From positions 1 through 64,000 of the forward strand of contig CAKQXY010000006.1 in NCBI GenBank assembly GCA_934292725.1: a DNA stretch of 64,000 bases, written 5' to 3'. This stretch comes from an uncultured Lachnospiraceae bacterium. Its GTDB lineage: Bacteria > Bacillota > Clostridia > Lachnospirales > Lachnospiraceae. The translations under genes and the position numbers were made by a program. Under the pieces are notes generated by a model. It was not told the origin of the DNA. It made no database searches and was given only the letters and a program-made list of their open reading frames with translations. Of the stretch, positions 54,023-62,692 are shown piece by piece; the first letter of the stretch is position 1, and each line of letters starts with the position of its first letter.

Positions 54023-55660
54023 ATGACAAAAACAAAAAGAGCGGCAGCGATGATGATGGTAGCGGCAATGGGAACATCCATGATCGGTGTAATTCCGGCA
54101 GCAGCAGAGGAGGAGCGTGAGACATTAAAGCTTGCACTTACACAGAGCAGTATGGTTACCGATTACGAGAACAACTACTTCACAAAATATCTTGAGGATA
54201 AGCTGAATATCAACATTGAGTTCTACATGCTTCCAGCAGATAGCGCAGAGGCTAGAACAAAGGTTAATTTGATGGCAACAAGCAATGAAGATTTGCCAGA
54301 CGTAATGATTACTGATAACTTTTTAACAAATGAGATGATTTTACAGCTCGGCGATAGTGGTTTTTTTACACCATTAAATGATTATCTGAATGATCCAGAG
54401 GTAATGCCAAACTTTAATGCGATTCCAGATGACGACAGAGAAGCGATCTTAAAGGCTACTACACAGGCAGATGGCAATATCTACGGCTTTGCAGCATATG
54501 AGCCAGAAACTTGGAACTTGACACCAAACCGTATGTTTATCAATAGTGCATGGTTAGACAAGTTAGGCCTTGAGGTTCCGACAACAACTGACGAATTAAA
54601 AACCGTTCTTGAAGCATTCCGTGATGGAGATCCAAACGGTAATGGCGTTCAGGATGAGATAGGTGTATATGGATTTGCAGGCGGCGGTTACGGTGAGAAT
54701 ACAGTAGATGCCCTGATGAATGCATTTATCTTCTGGAATGGCGGACTTTCCTTGTCCGATGATGGAACTGAGGTTATTGCACCGTTCACACAGGATGCAT
54801 GGCGTGAAGGCTTAACTTATATGAATGACCTGTACAATGAAGGTCTTCTGTCTGCAAACATCTTTACTGATGATGGACAGCAGTTTAAGGCAATCTTAAA
54901 TCAAGAGACACCGATAGTTGGACTGACAACAGCAGGATCATTAAGCAACTGGCCAGATGTAAAGAACAATGCAAACTTTGCAGAAATGAAAATGATCGAG
55001 CCATTAAAGGGACCAGAAGGTGTACAGTATACACCATATAACCCATATACTCCAGGACAGGAAATGTACATTATCGAAGGAACTGATAAGCTAGATCTGG
55101 CTTTGAAGTTTGCTGATGAGTTCTTCAATATTGATACTGGTTTGATCGAGCGTTTCGGTGAGGAAGGCGTTGACTGGACAAGAGATCCGAAGGACTTAGA
55201 GGGACAGACCAACGCATACGTCGAAGCAGGACTTTATGATAAGCTGTCTATGCTTGTTATTTCCACTATCTGGTCTGATAACCAGAGCCAGACTTGGAGA
55301 AACCACGGACCGAGATACGCAAGTCTTGAGATGGGCAACACCGTTTATGATTATTCTTCTGGAAATAAGTTTGATGTAAATGATCCGACTCAGCTGAATG
55401 CAAAGTGCTATGAGCTGTATTATCCGAAGCATCCAGAATATGTACTTCCTACATTAAAGTATACACTGGACGAGACCGAATTAATTCAGGAGCAGCTTAC
55501 CACACTTCCAACATTTGTTGATCAGTGCATGGCAGAGTTCATTACTGGTGCAAGATCTCTCGATGATGATGGATGGAACACTTATCTGGATGAACTTGAG
55601 ACAATGGGACTTTCCACATGGCTTGAGACCGCACAGGTTGCTTACGACAGAACAAAATAA
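54023..55660 (+). CDS. CUT1-type sugar ABC transporter binding protein
   Basis: A 545-residue extracellular sugar-binding protein. The signal peptide ends around AAA-EEE (residues 26-30) with no lipobox cysteine. The mature protein has the LplA-type MATSNEDLPDVMIT strand and a DPNGNGVQDEIG calcium-site-like loop that many carbohydrate-binding SBPs of this group share. AGGAGGG precedes the ATG at 54023; an earlier in-frame ATG lacks a ribosome site. It feeds the importer whose permeases follow after a hairpin. Confidence 0.88.
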   Translation: MTKTKRAAAMMMVAAMGTSMIGVIPAAAEEERETLKLALTQSSMVTDYENNYFTKYLEDKLNINIEFYMLPADSAEARTKVNLMATSNEDLPDVMITDNFLTNEMILQLGDSGFFTPLNDYLNDPEVMPNFNAIPDDDREAILKATTQADGNIYGFAAYEPETWNLTPNRMFINSAWLDKLGLEVPTTTDELKTVLEAFRDGDPNGNGVQDEIGVYGFAGGGYGENTVDALMNAFIFWNGGLSLSDDGTEVIAPFTQDAWREGLTYMNDLYNEGLLSANIFTDDGQQFKAILNQETPIVGLTTAGSLSNWPDVKNNANFAEMKMIEPLKGPEGVQYTPYNPYTPGQEMYIIEGTDKLDLALKFADEFFNIDTGLIERFGEEGVDWTRDPKDLEGQTNAYVEAGLYDKLSMLVISTIWSDNQSQTWRNHGPRYASLEMGNTVYDYSSGNKFDVNDPTQLNAKCYELYYPKHPEYVLPTLKYTLDETELIQEQLTTLPTFVDQCMAEFITGARSLDDDGWNTYLDELETMGLSTWLETAQVAYDRTK

Positions 55661-55720
55661 GAGACAGTTGAGAATTGGATACAAAACTGAATTGTAAACA
55701 CTTAGCTAAATAATTACCAT

Positions 55721-55767
55721 AGTATGGATGGGCGTCTACGTGAATAGTATGTCTGCCCATCCATACT
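55721..55767 (+). terminator. intercistronic stabilising hairpin between binding protein and permeases
   Basis: AGTATGGATGGGC pairs perfectly with GCCCATCCATACT (13 bp). It lacks a T tract, so mRNA protection is more likely than termination. Confidence 0.6.
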
Positions 55768-55789
55768 GCATTAAAAAGGAGGCAGATCT

Positions 55790-56740
55790 ATGGCAAAGAA
55801 TTCGTCACAGGTTCGCGCACAGAACAAAAAAACACTGGTAAAGCGCATTCGCTCCAGATGGCAGCTGTATTTACTTCTTTTGTTGCCACTTGCATGGCTG
55901 ATTATATTTGCTTATGTTCCGATGGGTGGATTGGTCATTGCATTTAAGAAATATAATGTAAGGCAAGGTATTTGGGGAAGCGAATGGGTTGGATTAAAGA
56001 ATTTTGAAAAGTTTTTTAAATCCGTTAAGTTCCCGATTGTTATGAAAAACACATTGACAATTTCATTATATTCACTTGTTGTTACATTCCCTATCCCGAT
56101 CATATTTGCACTTCTTTTGAATGCAATGCCGGGAAGACGTTATAAGAAAGTTATTCAGACAGTAACATATATTCCGTACTTTATTTCCACCGTTGTTATG
56201 GTTGGTTTGATTTTCCAGGTTTTGGATTATCGTAATGGTCTTTGGGGAAGCTTGTTTTCATTATTTACCGGAAAAACAGCCCCAAATATTCTTGCAAATG
56301 GAAAAATGTTTAAGCACATTTACGTGTGGTCAGCAGTTTGGCAGACTACCGGATATAGTGCAATTATCTATATAGCAGCACTCGCAGGTGTGGATCAGTC
56401 TCTGCATGAAGCAGCCATGATTGATGGAGCAAGCCGCTTCCAGCGTCTTCTTTATATTGATGTTCCGTCAATTAAGCCGACAGCCAGCATTATGTTGATT
56501 CTGGCAGTTGGAAATATCATGAATGTCGGATATGAAAAGGTTCTTTTAATGCAGAACGACCTGAACCTAAACTACAGTGAAATCGTTTCTACCTATACAT
56601 ACAAGATTGGTCTTGCAAGTGGTATTACGGATTTCTCATTGTCAACAGCTATCGGTATGTTCAACTCTATTATTAACTTTACATTGTTAATTATTGCGAA
56701 CACACTGAGCAAAAAATTAAGCGGAAGCGGAATTTTCTAA
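55790..56740 (+). CDS. CUT1 sugar ABC transporter permease (LplB type)
   Basis: A 316-residue permease with six predicted helices. The EAA loop is HEAAMIDGASRFQR near residue 206, followed by IDVPSIKP. AAAAAGGAGG precedes the ATG, and the next permease begins 11 bp after its stop. It belongs to the operon of uronic-acid oligosaccharide enzymes. Confidence 0.92.
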   Translation: MAKNSSQVRAQNKKTLVKRIRSRWQLYLLLLLPLAWLIIFAYVPMGGLVIAFKKYNVRQGIWGSEWVGLKNFEKFFKSVKFPIVMKNTLTISLYSLVVTFPIPIIFALLLNAMPGRRYKKVIQTVTYIPYFISTVVMVGLIFQVLDYRNGLWGSLFSLFTGKTAPNILANGKMFKHIYVWSAVWQTTGYSAIIYIAALAGVDQSLHEAAMIDGASRFQRLLYIDVPSIKPTASIMLILAVGNIMNVGYEKVLLMQNDLNLNYSEIVSTYTYKIGLASGITDFSLSTAIGMFNSIINFTLLIIANTLSKKLSGSGIF

Positions 56741-56751
56741 GGAGGTAGGGT

Positions 56752-57645
56752 ATGCATAAATTTAAACGCTATAGCTGGAATGACAAAGCTTTTTATATCA
56801 TTACCATCCTGATTTTAACGATCTTTTTTATCATGGTACTTTATCCATGTATCTTTGTAGTTAGTGCATCATTCTCATCTGGAACTGCTGTTCAGGCTGG
56901 AAAAGTTGTATTGTTCCCAGTTGATTTCAGCTTGGAGGGATATAAGACTGTTTTTAATACGAAGACCGTTTGGATTGGCTTTGCAAATTCACTGTTTTAT
57001 ACATTTGTTGGAACTGCTATTAATGTAGCGATGACAATGACAGCTGGTTACTGCCTTTCAAGAAAGGACCTTCCGGGACGAAATGGAATCATGCTTCTGT
57101 TTACATTTACCATGTTTTTTAGCGGCGGTCTGATTCCGTCATACATGGTAATTCAGAACCTTAAAATGATCAATACAAGATGGGCACTTTTGATTCCGGG
57201 AGCAATCGGTGTCTATAACCTGATTGTTTGCCGAACATTTATCATTAACACTATTCCGACAGAGCTTCTTGAGGCTTCCCAGATTGATGGATGTTCTGAT
57301 ATTAAGTATTACTTTAAGGTAGTTATCCCGCTTTCAAAGGCAATCTTGGCAGTACTTGTTTTATTCTATGGTGTAGGTCACTGGAATGCATACTTTAATG
57401 CGATGATTTATCTTCATGATAAGGCACTGTATCCGCTGACATTGTTTCTTCGTGAGATTTTGATGGCGAGCCAGATCGACCCGTCAACCGTCCAGGACCC
57501 AGAACTGCAGGCAAGACTTCAGGATATGGTTGGTGTAATCAAGTACGCATTGATCATGGTAAGTATGGTTCCAGTTTTAATCATCTATCCATTTGTACAG
57601 AAGTATTTTGTAAAGGGTGTCATGATCGGTTCTGTAAAGGGTTGA
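56752..57645 (+). CDS. CUT1 sugar ABC transporter permease (YtcP/LplC type)
   Basis: A 297-residue second permease with six predicted helices. The EAA-type loop is LEASQIDGCSDIKY near residue 174, followed by VVIPLSKA, and the tail is KGVMIGSVKG. AAGGAGG precedes the ATG. It completes the membrane part of the importer for the lyase/GH88 operon. Confidence 0.92.
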   Translation: MHKFKRYSWNDKAFYIITILILTIFFIMVLYPCIFVVSASFSSGTAVQAGKVVLFPVDFSLEGYKTVFNTKTVWIGFANSLFYTFVGTAINVAMTMTAGYCLSRKDLPGRNGIMLLFTFTMFFSGGLIPSYMVIQNLKMINTRWALLIPGAIGVYNLIVCRTFIINTIPTELLEASQIDGCSDIKYYFKVVIPLSKAILAVLVLFYGVGHWNAYFNAMIYLHDKALYPLTLFLREILMASQIDPSTVQDPELQARLQDMVGVIKYALIMVSMVPVLIIYPFVQKYFVKGVMIGSVKG

Positions 57646-57701
57646 TGTGATCCCCAAAGAGTGTGTGAAAATATGGTGAGCAAAAAGGCTTGGTGGAGTT
57701 T

Positions 57702-59456
57702 ATGGAACTGCTTGAAAAGATAAAAGAATATGCAACACAGTATGAAAAAGAAGTGCGCGAGATATCCGATCAGTTAAGAGAAGAGAAAATGCCAGCTCTG
57801 TCAAGAACACTATTTGACGAGTATGAGATCAATGGAAATCGTCTTCGCTATGAAGCTGTTTATTTTAAAAGAAGAGAATTCCTATCGGCATTTGGACTTG
57901 CCAGCATAATTTGGCACAAAAAGGAAGACATTCAAAAGCTTGAGTATGTGATCGGTGAAATTTGCTCAGAGGAATGTTGGGCGCTTTCTGCTCATGTAAA
58001 GCGCCTAGAAGATCCAAATTGGCGGATGACAATTGATTTAACAGCGAGTGAGACAGGGCATACGCTGGCACAAATGTATGCGCTTCTTCAAGATGAACTG
58101 TCAGAAGAGACAAAGGAACTTATCAAAACAGAGGTGTCTCGTCGAATTTTGATCCCATTTATGAAGGCAAAGGCGCCAGCATATTGTTGGGAAGATACAA
58201 CAAATAACTGGAATGCAGTTTGCTGTGGAAATATTGGAAGTACAGCCATTTTTCTTCTAGAAGATGGGGCAGAAAAAGAAAAATTATTGTCTCGAATTCG
58301 CTATGCAATCGAGACCTATTATTTGGAAGGCTTTGGCGCAGATGGTGCGTGTACAGAGGGGCTTGGCTATTGGGGCTATGGTTTTATGAACATGGTTGTG
58401 TTCGCAATGGACCAAAGATCACTTGATCCGACATATGATTTGATGGCATTCGAAAAGACAGAGAAGATTGCTCATTTTCAAGAAAAATGTTACTTTGCCC
58501 ATGGACGCACGATCAGCTTCTCAGATGGAAGTGGCAAAGGAAAATACCCAATGGGACTAACCTGTTGTCTGGCAGATCTTTATCGAGACATTCGTTTTCC
58601 AGATCCTGTCTATGCGCGCGGCTTTACTGGGGATCGCTGTTGGAACTGGAATGAGTTGTATACAGGTTGGCGGTGGACAAAACAATATCTAGAAGATGTT
58701 AAAAATGGTATAGTGGAGGCACCGAAGCCTCTTGCAGGAGCAGGAGTTGAATTTCTTCCAGATGCTGAGTGGTGCATTCTTAGGGGAGAATACAATACAG
58801 CTGTTGTCGCAAAGGGCGGAAACAATGATGAGCCTCATAATCACAATGATGTCGGAAGCTTTTTTTATCTGGTAGATGGAGAAGCATTGTTAGATGATTT
58901 GGGGTCTGGCGAGTATACGAAAAAATACTTTTCAAATGAGCGCTATGAAATTTTCTGTACCAGAGGTTTGAGCCATAATATTCCAGTGATTGGTGGGAGT
59001 GACCAGAAGGCTGGAAGTGAGTACAGAGCAGATGCATTTGAGGTGAGAGATGGCAACACGATTTTGATATCATTTGCAAAAGCTTATGGAGTAGAAAATC
59101 TTCAAAAGCTTTCTAGAAAGTTAACATTTGAGGAAAGATCGGGTATGCTGACAGTAGAAGATCATGCAGAGTGCAAAGCAAAAATTTCTGTTTTTGAAAA
59201 TTTGGTTACAAGATATCCTGTGACGGTAGAGCAAGATGAGAAAAATCAGACCGACGCAAAGGAATATCTGGTAATCCATGGAGAAAGGCATAAGCTGATC
59301 ATTACAGTTAGTAAAAAGATCGGCACTTTTCAGATTCAAAAGGAAGCGCATACCAGCTATGGGGCAAAAGATCAGCTGATCAATCGAATTAGTTGGGAAC
59401 TTCTGGTTGATGGAGAAATGAATGCCGACTGTACGATGAAGATGACGCTAGCTTGA
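57702..59456 (+). CDS. heparinase II/III-like polysaccharide lyase
   Basis: A 584-residue protein with an N-terminal alpha/alpha-toroid and C-terminal beta-sandwich, the layout of heparinase II/III family lyases. NNWNAVCCGN lies near residue 167, and the metal/catalytic motif HNHNDVGSFF near residue 379. Lyases of this fold cut uronic-acid-containing chains by beta-elimination and leave an unsaturated uronate. The absence of a signal peptide means it acts in the cytoplasm on imported oligosaccharides, perhaps as an oligo-lyase. I chose the ATG at 57702, preceded by GGAG at a short spacing; a TTG at 57690 is an alternative. The GH88 gene downstream fits as the next step. Confidence 0.8.
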   Translation: MELLEKIKEYATQYEKEVREISDQLREEKMPALSRTLFDEYEINGNRLRYEAVYFKRREFLSAFGLASIIWHKKEDIQKLEYVIGEICSEECWALSAHVKRLEDPNWRMTIDLTASETGHTLAQMYALLQDELSEETKELIKTEVSRRILIPFMKAKAPAYCWEDTTNNWNAVCCGNIGSTAIFLLEDGAEKEKLLSRIRYAIETYYLEGFGADGACTEGLGYWGYGFMNMVVFAMDQRSLDPTYDLMAFEKTEKIAHFQEKCYFAHGRTISFSDGSGKGKYPMGLTCCLADLYRDIRFPDPVYARGFTGDRCWNWNELYTGWRWTKQYLEDVKNGIVEAPKPLAGAGVEFLPDAEWCILRGEYNTAVVAKGGNNDEPHNHNDVGSFFYLVDGEALLDDLGSGEYTKKYFSNERYEIFCTRGLSHNIPVIGGSDQKAGSEYRADAFEVRDGNTILISFAKAYGVENLQKLSRKLTFEERSGMLTVEDHAECKAKISVFENLVTRYPVTVEQDEKNQTDAKEYLVIHGERHKLIITVSKKIGTFQIQKEAHTSYGAKDQLINRISWELLVDGEMNADCTMKMTLA

Positions 59457-59463
59457 ATGTATC

Positions 59464-59502
59464 TCACTGCAAGAGAATGAAGATGAGAAACTGCTTTGCA
59501 GT
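59464..59502 (+). repeat. intercistronic inverted repeat between lyase and GH88 genes
   Basis: CACTGCAA pairs with TTGCAGTG across a 23-base gap. No T run follows. The role is unclear. Confidence 0.35.
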
Positions 59503-59580
59503 GTCAAAACATCAAAACGATTGAAACTATCAATTAGATAAATAAAATATCAATTGGAAAATGCGAAAAGGAGATACGAT

Positions 59581-60702
59581 ATGGACAACAAAGCATGGGC
59601 GCAGGAAGTAGCCAAAAAGATTAAGGAAAAGGAACTGGCAGTTGCCAAGAGAAATGTCGGAAAGGTTCCGTACACAGCAGAGAATGGTGTATTCAATGAT
59701 TGCTCTGGTAAGGAGATCGGTTGGTGGACCAATGGTTTCTGGGGCGGCATGATGTGGCAGTTATATCAGGCAACAAATGAGCCGGTTTATAAGGAGTCAG
59801 CAGAGGAACTTGAGAAAAAACTTGATGCAGCTCTGATGAATTATCATGTGATGGATCATGACAGCGGATTTCGTTGGCTGCCGACAGCAGTAGCCAATTA
59901 CCGTCAGTTTGGATCTGATGAGTCCAAAAATAGAGGTATGCTTGCAGCCTCCAACTTGGCAGGCCGCTACAATGCAAAGGGTGAATTTATCGTTGCATGG
60001 AATTCCAGACCAAATCATCAGGTTGACGGTTGGGCAATCATCGACTGTATGATGAATCTGCCGCTTCTTTACTGGGCATATGAGGAGAGTGGAAATCCAA
60101 GCTTCTTACATATTGCAATGAAGCATGCCGATACAGCAATGAAGGTATTTATCCGTCCGGACGGATCTTCTCGCCATATTGTTGAGTTTGATCCGGTAAC
60201 AGGTGACTGGAATGGCTCCTACGGTGGACAGGGTATGACATATGGTTCTTCCTGGACAAGAGGACAGGGTTGGGCATTGTATGGATTTACACTGAGCTAT
60301 CTGCATACCAAGAAAGAGCGCTATCTTGAGACAGCAGAGAGAGTTGCCGATTATTTTATTTCCTGTATTCCAGAGAGTGGTTTGATTCCGGTTGACTTTT
60401 ATCAGGATCCATCCTGTGATTGGGAAGATGACTGTGCAGCAGCAATCGCAGCATGTGGTCTGATTGAACTGAGCAAGGTGGCAAAAGAGTGGAATAAGCA
60501 GAAATATCTGGATGCAGCGATCAAGCTGTTAAAGGCAATGGATGAGAAGAGCTGTAATTATGATCCAAATGTAGACGAGTTGCTAGAAAAGTGTACAGCT
60601 GCATACAAGGATACCAATCATAACTTCCCAATTATCTATGCCGATTACTATTTTATCGAAGCAATCTGGAAACTGACTGGTGAGGAACTCTTCATCTGGT
60701 AA
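59581..60702 (+). CDS. GH88 unsaturated glucuronyl hydrolase
   Basis: A 373-residue alpha/alpha-barrel enzyme that removes the unsaturated uronic acid left at the non-reducing end of lyase products. The two aspartates that are essential in characterised Bacillus UGL are represented by Asp94 in DHDSGF and Asp155 in IDCMMN. No signal peptide is seen, so it is cytoplasmic. AAAAGGAG precedes the ATG. It acts directly after the heparinase II/III-like lyase in the same operon, on imported oligosaccharides. The substrate (glycosaminoglycan, xanthan-like or other uronide) is not determined. Confidence 0.9.
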   Translation: MDNKAWAQEVAKKIKEKELAVAKRNVGKVPYTAENGVFNDCSGKEIGWWTNGFWGGMMWQLYQATNEPVYKESAEELEKKLDAALMNYHVMDHDSGFRWLPTAVANYRQFGSDESKNRGMLAASNLAGRYNAKGEFIVAWNSRPNHQVDGWAIIDCMMNLPLLYWAYEESGNPSFLHIAMKHADTAMKVFIRPDGSSRHIVEFDPVTGDWNGSYGGQGMTYGSSWTRGQGWALYGFTLSYLHTKKERYLETAERVADYFISCIPESGLIPVDFYQDPSCDWEDDCAAAIAACGLIELSKVAKEWNKQKYLDAAIKLLKAMDEKSCNYDPNVDELLEKCTAAYKDTNHNFPIIYADYYFIEAIWKLTGEELFIW

Positions 60703-60763
60703 TTTAAGAAAAACAAAATATGAGGTTGGAGGCAGATAGTTTTTTGTCACTAACTATGGAAAA

Positions 60764-60802
60764 AAATGGCAGTCCAAGGAAGCGCTTGGGCTGTCATTTT
60801 TT
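60764..60802 (+). terminator. terminator closing the lyase/GH88 operon
   Basis: AATGGCAGTCCAAG ... CTTGGGCTGTCATT with one G-U pair and a TTTTTT tail. Confidence 0.9.
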
Positions 60803-60907
60803 GCACTTTTAAAACGAAAAACACATCATCGCCCTTGAAAAAACAAGTTGGCTATGATACCATAATACCGTGAAAAAATTTGATTTTGAAGGGGGTGAGC
60901 CAAGTAA

Positions 60908-61807
60908 ATGGAATCATTGCAGCAGCGGGAAAATCCCATGGAGGCAAAAAAATTAAAGCGAAAATTTACAGGGGCGCTGTTGGCACTTTTGATTACATTT
61001 CTGGCGGTGGCTTCTGCAACATATGCCTGGTATATTTATAATACAAGTCAGCATACGACAAATGTTCGTATGGCAGCAGGTGCAGGCGTCAATCTTCAAA
61101 TCAGTAATGCATACAATGGCGTGTATGGCTCATCAGCTGTTTTAGAAAGCTTTTCAGGACAGCTTGTTCCTGTCTCAACAAATAAAATCAGTGCAGGTTT
61201 TCAGAAGGTAACGGAGTTTGCCTCAGGCTATCAGACAAAAACAGGACTTGCAGCCAGCATTTTTGGAAACGGTGAGCAAAATGATTATTATCATACAAGT
61301 CTGTTCTTAAGAACAACAGGAGGAACACTTGATATATATATGTCAGATATTGGATTTGAGGACAGTGATGAAGCTTCACCTATTTCTTCAGCAATTCGCT
61401 TGGGACTAGTTGTTCATAAGGCAGGAGAGCATCAGGCATCTGATAATGAATACATCTTTGCAATAAGCGATAAAAAAAATCCAGAGGCAGAGTATAACAC
61501 GGCAACAGGGCAGGAGGGCTATGTGCTTGATGCTTCACGCAAGGATGGCACAACAGTGCCATTTAAACCATATACATCAGATGAGTATTGTATTTACAAT
61601 AAAGAGACTGGCGCTGTGAAGCGTAAGGACGATTCACTAAAGATTTGTACGATATCAGGTGCAGCTGATGGAAGTGTTGGTGAATCTGTTGAAATTGAGC
61701 TTTACATTTGGCTGGAAGGATGCGATGAAGATTGTACTTCAAATCTTTGCAGACAAACGCTTAGAAATTTGGCAGTATCGTTTGCCGGAGTGAAGACAGA
61801 TCAATAA
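60908..61807 (+). CDS. SipW-dependent-type surface protein, paralogue 1
   Basis: A 299-residue protein with an N-terminal hydrophobic segment (about residues 21-42) ending in SATYAWY, the hallmark of SipW-dependent-type signal peptides seen in TasA-like proteins. The exported part is beta-rich and has no known enzyme motif. It carries PVSTNKI, YYHTSLFLRT and, near the C-terminus, WLEGCDEDC, which recur in the next paralogues. GAAGGGGGTGAG precedes the ATG. The four-gene array (60908 to the window end) probably encodes related surface or fibre subunits. No SipW peptidase gene is seen in the window. Confidence 0.75.
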   Translation: MESLQQRENPMEAKKLKRKFTGALLALLITFLAVASATYAWYIYNTSQHTTNVRMAAGAGVNLQISNAYNGVYGSSAVLESFSGQLVPVSTNKISAGFQKVTEFASGYQTKTGLAASIFGNGEQNDYYHTSLFLRTTGGTLDIYMSDIGFEDSDEASPISSAIRLGLVVHKAGEHQASDNEYIFAISDKKNPEAEYNTATGQEGYVLDASRKDGTTVPFKPYTSDEYCIYNKETGAVKRKDDSLKICTISGAADGSVGESVEIELYIWLEGCDEDCTSNLCRQTLRNLAVSFAGVKTDQ

Positions 61808-61831
61808 TTAAACAAAAGGGAAGGGAGAGCC

Positions 61832-62692
61832 ATGAATGATGATGTAAAAAAATTAAAAAAACGACTTCGGGCTGTTATATTTTTGACTGTGCTGATTTTT
61901 TGCGCAGCAGGCGGCTCTGTCTATGCATGGTTTACGCTGTCAGGAATGGCCTCTACCAATGTAACACCGATGGGTGGTTCTATCAGTAATGGTGATGCAA
62001 CGCTTCTGATTTCATCGTCAAAAGATGGTCCGTTTGATAAAAGCTGTGAGCTGGTGTTAGATGGAAATCCAGACACGTTAAAGCCGCTCTCGACATCAGA
62101 TTTGAATCATTTTTACCGCGCAATTGCACAAAATAAGGACGGAATTGCGATCCTCTATGAAGTGGCGGATAGCCAGGTGGATGATGATGCACTTCACGGA
62201 ACCGTTTACTTAAAGTGTGAGAATGCACCGTGTGACGTGTATTTTGATGCGGAAAATTTGAATGTTGGAAGTGATGCACAAAGCTTAGCTGCGATGCGCC
62301 TTGGCATTCGAATCACATCGTATTCTGGTACAAAGACATATCTTTTTCGGTTAGATGAGCTAGGCTCTGTAGCAGGAGCACAGTCAAGGGCAACAATACC
62401 AGCTTCATCCTCTGTAGTTTCGTCGATATCGTCAGGAGGACAGGCAGCTTACGCATCTGACCCATCCACCCTGATTTCCCAATATATGGCTCATAAAAAT
62501 AGTTCAGATAAATATGATGCTGGTACATCTGTTCTTGTCTCGCTGGAGACCAACGAAGTGGCATCAGTAGAATATTGGCTTTATCTTGAAGGATGTGATG
62601 AGCAGTGCTTTAATCCAGTGCAAAATAAGGATGCCGGGCTTATGCTCGCATTTGCTGGAGTGGATGAATCACAGAAGGGAGGAGCAAAATGA
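61832..62692 (+). CDS. SipW-dependent-type surface protein, paralogue 2
   Basis: A 286-residue paralogue. The hydrophobic segment (about residues 12-33) ends in GSVYAWF. The exported part shares LKPLSTSDL, a GTVYLKC strand, AMRLGIRI and the C-terminal YLEGCDEQC motif with its neighbours. GGGAAGGGAGAG precedes the ATG, 24 bp after paralogue 1. Its stop overlaps the next start in ATGA. Confidence 0.75.
   Translation: MNDDVKKLKKRLRAVIFLTVLIFCAAGGSVYAWFTLSGMASTNVTPMGGSISNGDATLLISSSKDGPFDKSCELVLDGNPDTLKPLSTSDLNHFYRAIAQNKDGIAILYEVADSQVDDDALHGTVYLKCENAPCDVYFDAENLNVGSDAQSLAAMRLGIRITSYSGTKTYLFRLDELGSVAGAQSRATIPASSSVVSSISSGGQAAYASDPSTLISQYMAHKNSSDKYDAGTSVLVSLETNEVASVEYWLYLEGCDEQCFNPVQNKDAGLMLAFAGVDESQKGGAK

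Noticed and set aside
59464..59502. Terminator between the lyase and GH88 genes.
   Set aside because: There is an inverted repeat but no T tract, and the GH88 gene clearly belongs to the same pathway.
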